Assembly: GCF_032118995.1 (NCBI RefSeq)
Contig: NC_092650.1
Span: forward strand, 22,196,501-22,260,500
Direction of reading: 5' to 3'
Source of the DNA: Asterias amurensis
Lineage: Eukaryota; Echinodermata; Asteroidea; Forcipulatida; Asteriidae
Length of the DNA stretch: 64,000 bases
Within the stretch, counting starts at the first letter, position 1. Each line of letters begins with the position of its first letter. Both the position numbers and the translations under genes were made by a program. Under the pieces are notes generated by a model, which saw only the letters and a list, made by a program, of their open reading frames with translations, was not told the origin of the DNA and did no database searches. Shown here in pieces: positions 62,801 through 64,000 of the stretch.

Positions 62801-64000
62801 TTTGATTAAGGAGCAGGTGGCCGAAACGAATGGCATGTGCGAATATCCTCTGTACATCCAAGCTTTGATTCTACGCCAGGAAGGACGCATTCAGGAGTCT
62901 CTGGAATGCTTCCAGACATGTTCCCTCATCAACGCTCAGAACTCAGACAATCTCAAACAAGTAGCCAGATCATTGTAAGTGTGGAGTTTATTTGTAATCG
63001 TGGTAAGGCCACATAAAAAAAAATTGTTGATCATCCCTGCCTGACCGTTCAAAACCCCCCGACCCCATTTTTTTTTCTTCACATGTCTGGATATCTCTTT
63101 ATACTTTTACTGCCCAGATTTTTCAGCTAATATTCTTTTCTCAAAATGTACAGGTTTGAAAAGATGTATAAAGAAGGTTTTTATTCATGTTGGCAAAGCA
63201 AGAACAATTCTTCAAATATTTACTAGGGCTACACTGTGCTTAGTTGTTTGAAAAAGTTTACAGAAAATGTTATTTAGGAGTTAAATTTGTTTGACAAAAC
63301 TATTGAAAACATCAAAAACACACAAACCCTCTGTTTTATAGTGATTGTGATGATATTTGGCATGTCAACAAAACTATAAAAAAAAGAAGAAAAAAAAGAA
63401 AAAAAACTCACTCCCCCATCCGCAAAAACAAAAGGACGATCAACAATTTTTTTTATGTGGCCTAACAGCATGTGATTAAAGGTACTGGACACGATTGGTA
63501 ATTACTAAAAAATAATTGTCAGCATAAAAACTTACTTGGTAGCGAGCAATGGAGAGTTGTTGATAGTATAAAACATTGTGAGAGACGGCTCCCTCTGAAG
63601 TAACGTAGTTTTTGAGAAGGAAGTAATTTCTCACTAAAATCTTTTAAATGAATTTGAGACCTCAGCTGAGGTCTCGAATTTAAGGCATCTGAAAGCACAC
63701 AACTTGTGTGACAAGGGTGTTTTTTTTTCTATTATTCACTCGCAACTTCGACTACCATCGAGTTTAAATTTTCACAGGTTTGTTATTTTATGCCTTTGTT
63801 GAGATACACCAAGTGAGAAGACTGTTCTTTGATAGCACCTTTAAACCGTGTAAGTTAAATGTTAATCTGTGAACTTTTTATTATTTTTATTTTTTTTTAA
63901 TTACCAGAAGTACAAGAACCTTTTAAGCAGCTCTATGAAATTGGGCCCAGTATTTAGGAGGAAAATATGAGTTGTCTCTTTCTGCTCAGATATCTCAGAC
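59799..64000 (+). CDS. BBS4: Bardet-Biedl syndrome 4 protein, 5-prime part; runs off the window
   Basis: BBS4 is a TPR-repeat subunit of the BBSome, which moves membrane proteins in cilia and works at centriolar satellites. Four exons and the first 11 nt of a fifth give about 135 residues; human BBS4 is about 519, so roughly a quarter is present. After a Met-, Asn- and Lys-rich head comes [20 protein letters not shown] (human [21 protein letters not shown] type), then [20 protein letters not shown] and [13 protein letters not shown], the first TPR region. All exons keep frame. The remaining TPRs and C-terminus lie beyond 64000. Introns hold LINE, SINE and MITE insertions, but the coding exons are intact. 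Confidence 0.95.
59963..60036 (+). repeat. minisatellite of about 14 bp (CTCGGCACCT)
   Basis: Five imperfect units of aaactcggcacctt in BBS4 intron 1. Confidence 0.8.
60537..60672 (+). repeat. G-rich minisatellite (GGGGTGACTTTG)
   Basis: Seven or so spaced units of ggcgactttg or ggtgactttg, with runs of G on the plus strand, in BBS4 intron 1. Confidence 0.75.
60891..60984 (+). CDS. BBS4: BBS4 exon 2
   Basis: 94 nt encoding [20 protein letters not shown] and [11 protein letters not shown]. Low conservation; called on frame and splice sites (tttccag and gtaaat), ends in phase 1. Confidence 0.85.
61055..61270 (-). pseudogene. non-LTR retrotransposon C-terminal fragment in BBS4 intron 2
   Basis: The minus strand reads [20 protein letters not shown], then [13 protein letters not shown] and, after a shift, [18 protein letters not shown] and GWP. 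This is the RFFGHVxR...GxxEGxRRRGRP...W.DDIKEWTG pattern of LINE endonuclease/RT C-termini. Shifted and stopped, so dead. Confidence 0.65.
61527..61606 (+). CDS. BBS4: BBS4 exon 3
   Basis: 80 nt encoding [20 protein letters not shown] and KEFETAK, the best conserved N-terminal block. Acceptor acag, donor gtaaac. Confidence 0.96.
61660..62113 (+). mobile_element. SINE tRNA head split by a family C MITE
   Basis: gctgtggccaagcggttaa (61673-61690) and gagctccgcactcc plus cagcagagtgtgggtttgag (62057-62113) are the two halves of one tRNA-Leu SINE head. The MITE fills the gap. Confidence 0.82.
61687..62056. mobile_element. family C MITE, copy 7, inserted in a SINE A box
   Basis: TTAA of the A box (gcggTTAAgagc) is present at both ends. 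The central palindrome has lost part of one arm. Confidence 0.9.
62114..62441 (+). mobile_element. family A MITE, both ends truncated
   Basis: aaagactagtcttctcactt to accaatagtgtcc. Confidence 0.75.
62443..62739. mobile_element. two family D elements in tandem
   Basis: tggatttcacaaagagtt recurs at 62446 and 62595, about 149 bp apart. Each unit is itself palindromic (TAGGACTAGTCCTA). Lies 59 bp before BBS4 exon 4. Confidence 0.85.
62799..62974 (+). CDS. BBS4: BBS4 exon 4 (first TPR)
   Basis: 176 nt encoding [40 protein letters not shown] and [11 protein letters not shown]. Acceptor ggcag, donor gtaagt, ends in phase 2. Confidence 0.97.
63476..63844 (+). mobile_element. family A MITE, full length
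   Basis: TTAAAGGTACTGGACACGAT. The right end is shortened (gatagcacctttaa) and the GAGACCTCAGCTGAGGTC hairpin is perfect. Confidence 0.82.
63922..63952. mobile_element. family E end fragment
   Basis: aagcagctctatgaaattgg plus gcccag, 38 bp upstream of BBS4 exon 5. Confidence 0.6.
63990..64000 (+). CDS. BBS4: BBS4 exon 5, first 11 nt
   Basis: After tttctgctcag, the bases complete a Leu codon and add TAT CTC AGA, giving SLYLR where human has SLFLL. Truncated by the window edge. Confidence 0.75.

Noticed and set aside
63154..63190. Possible BBS4 exon 5 after acag at 63151
   Set aside because: It would read LFEKMYKEG, which does not fit BBS4; the later acceptor at 63989 gives SLYLR, matching SLFLL.

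Overview
Eukaryotic (metazoan) genomic DNA. Three protein-coding genes were recovered by joining exons by hand across GT-AG introns. The combination of large, MITE-filled introns, tRNA-Leu-derived SINEs and single-copy genes suggests a marine invertebrate deuterostome, most likely an echinoderm and perhaps a sea star. The organism call is an inference that I could not test. Nothing in the window looks bacterial or viral.

Layout. (1) 1-9368: gene-free; repeats downstream of the first gene. (2) 9369-52916, minus strand: a complete ATP2C1/SPCA-type secretory-pathway Ca2+/Mn2+ ATPase with 23 coding exons that sum to 2853 nt (950 residues plus stop). Intron 20 alone is 14.9 kb. (3) 52917-53279: a 363-bp divergent promoter. 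(4) 53280-57648, plus strand: a complete ORC6 gene with 7 coding exons (252 residues). (5) 57649-59798: intergenic, with two MITEs. (6) 59799 to the window end, plus strand: the first four exons and 11 nt of the fifth exon of BBS4.

The genes serve unrelated jobs: Golgi Ca2+/Mn2+ loading, replication-origin recognition, and ciliary BBSome assembly. Only ATP2C1 and ORC6 are likely to share regulatory DNA. Their common promoter carries a palindromic E-box, a second E-box-like palindrome and an E2F-like site next to the ORC6 start.

Most of the remaining sequence is repetitive. Family A is a TTAA-flanked MITE of about 390 bp with roughly 26 copies. Family B is a related MITE with 4 copies. Family C is an almost wholly palindromic TTAA MITE with 7 copies. 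There are also several fold-back families (D, E, F and others), a hAT-like MITE with a perfect 8-bp target duplication, a pogo-like TIR element, a CATG-ended TIR element nested in a family A copy, tRNA-derived SINEs, three LINE C-terminal fragments, and tandem arrays with periods of 102, 121, 145 and about 120 bp. Many MITEs sit within 40 bp of ATP2C1 splice sites, and three ATP2C1 exons have partial decayed copies in neighbouring introns. I did not find a convincing new biological system. The most unusual structures are a TIR element that contains an intact tRNA-type pol III promoter, an insertion that caught a SINE A-box and so proves the TTAA target of family C, and a tandem array with a telomere-like core in every unit.
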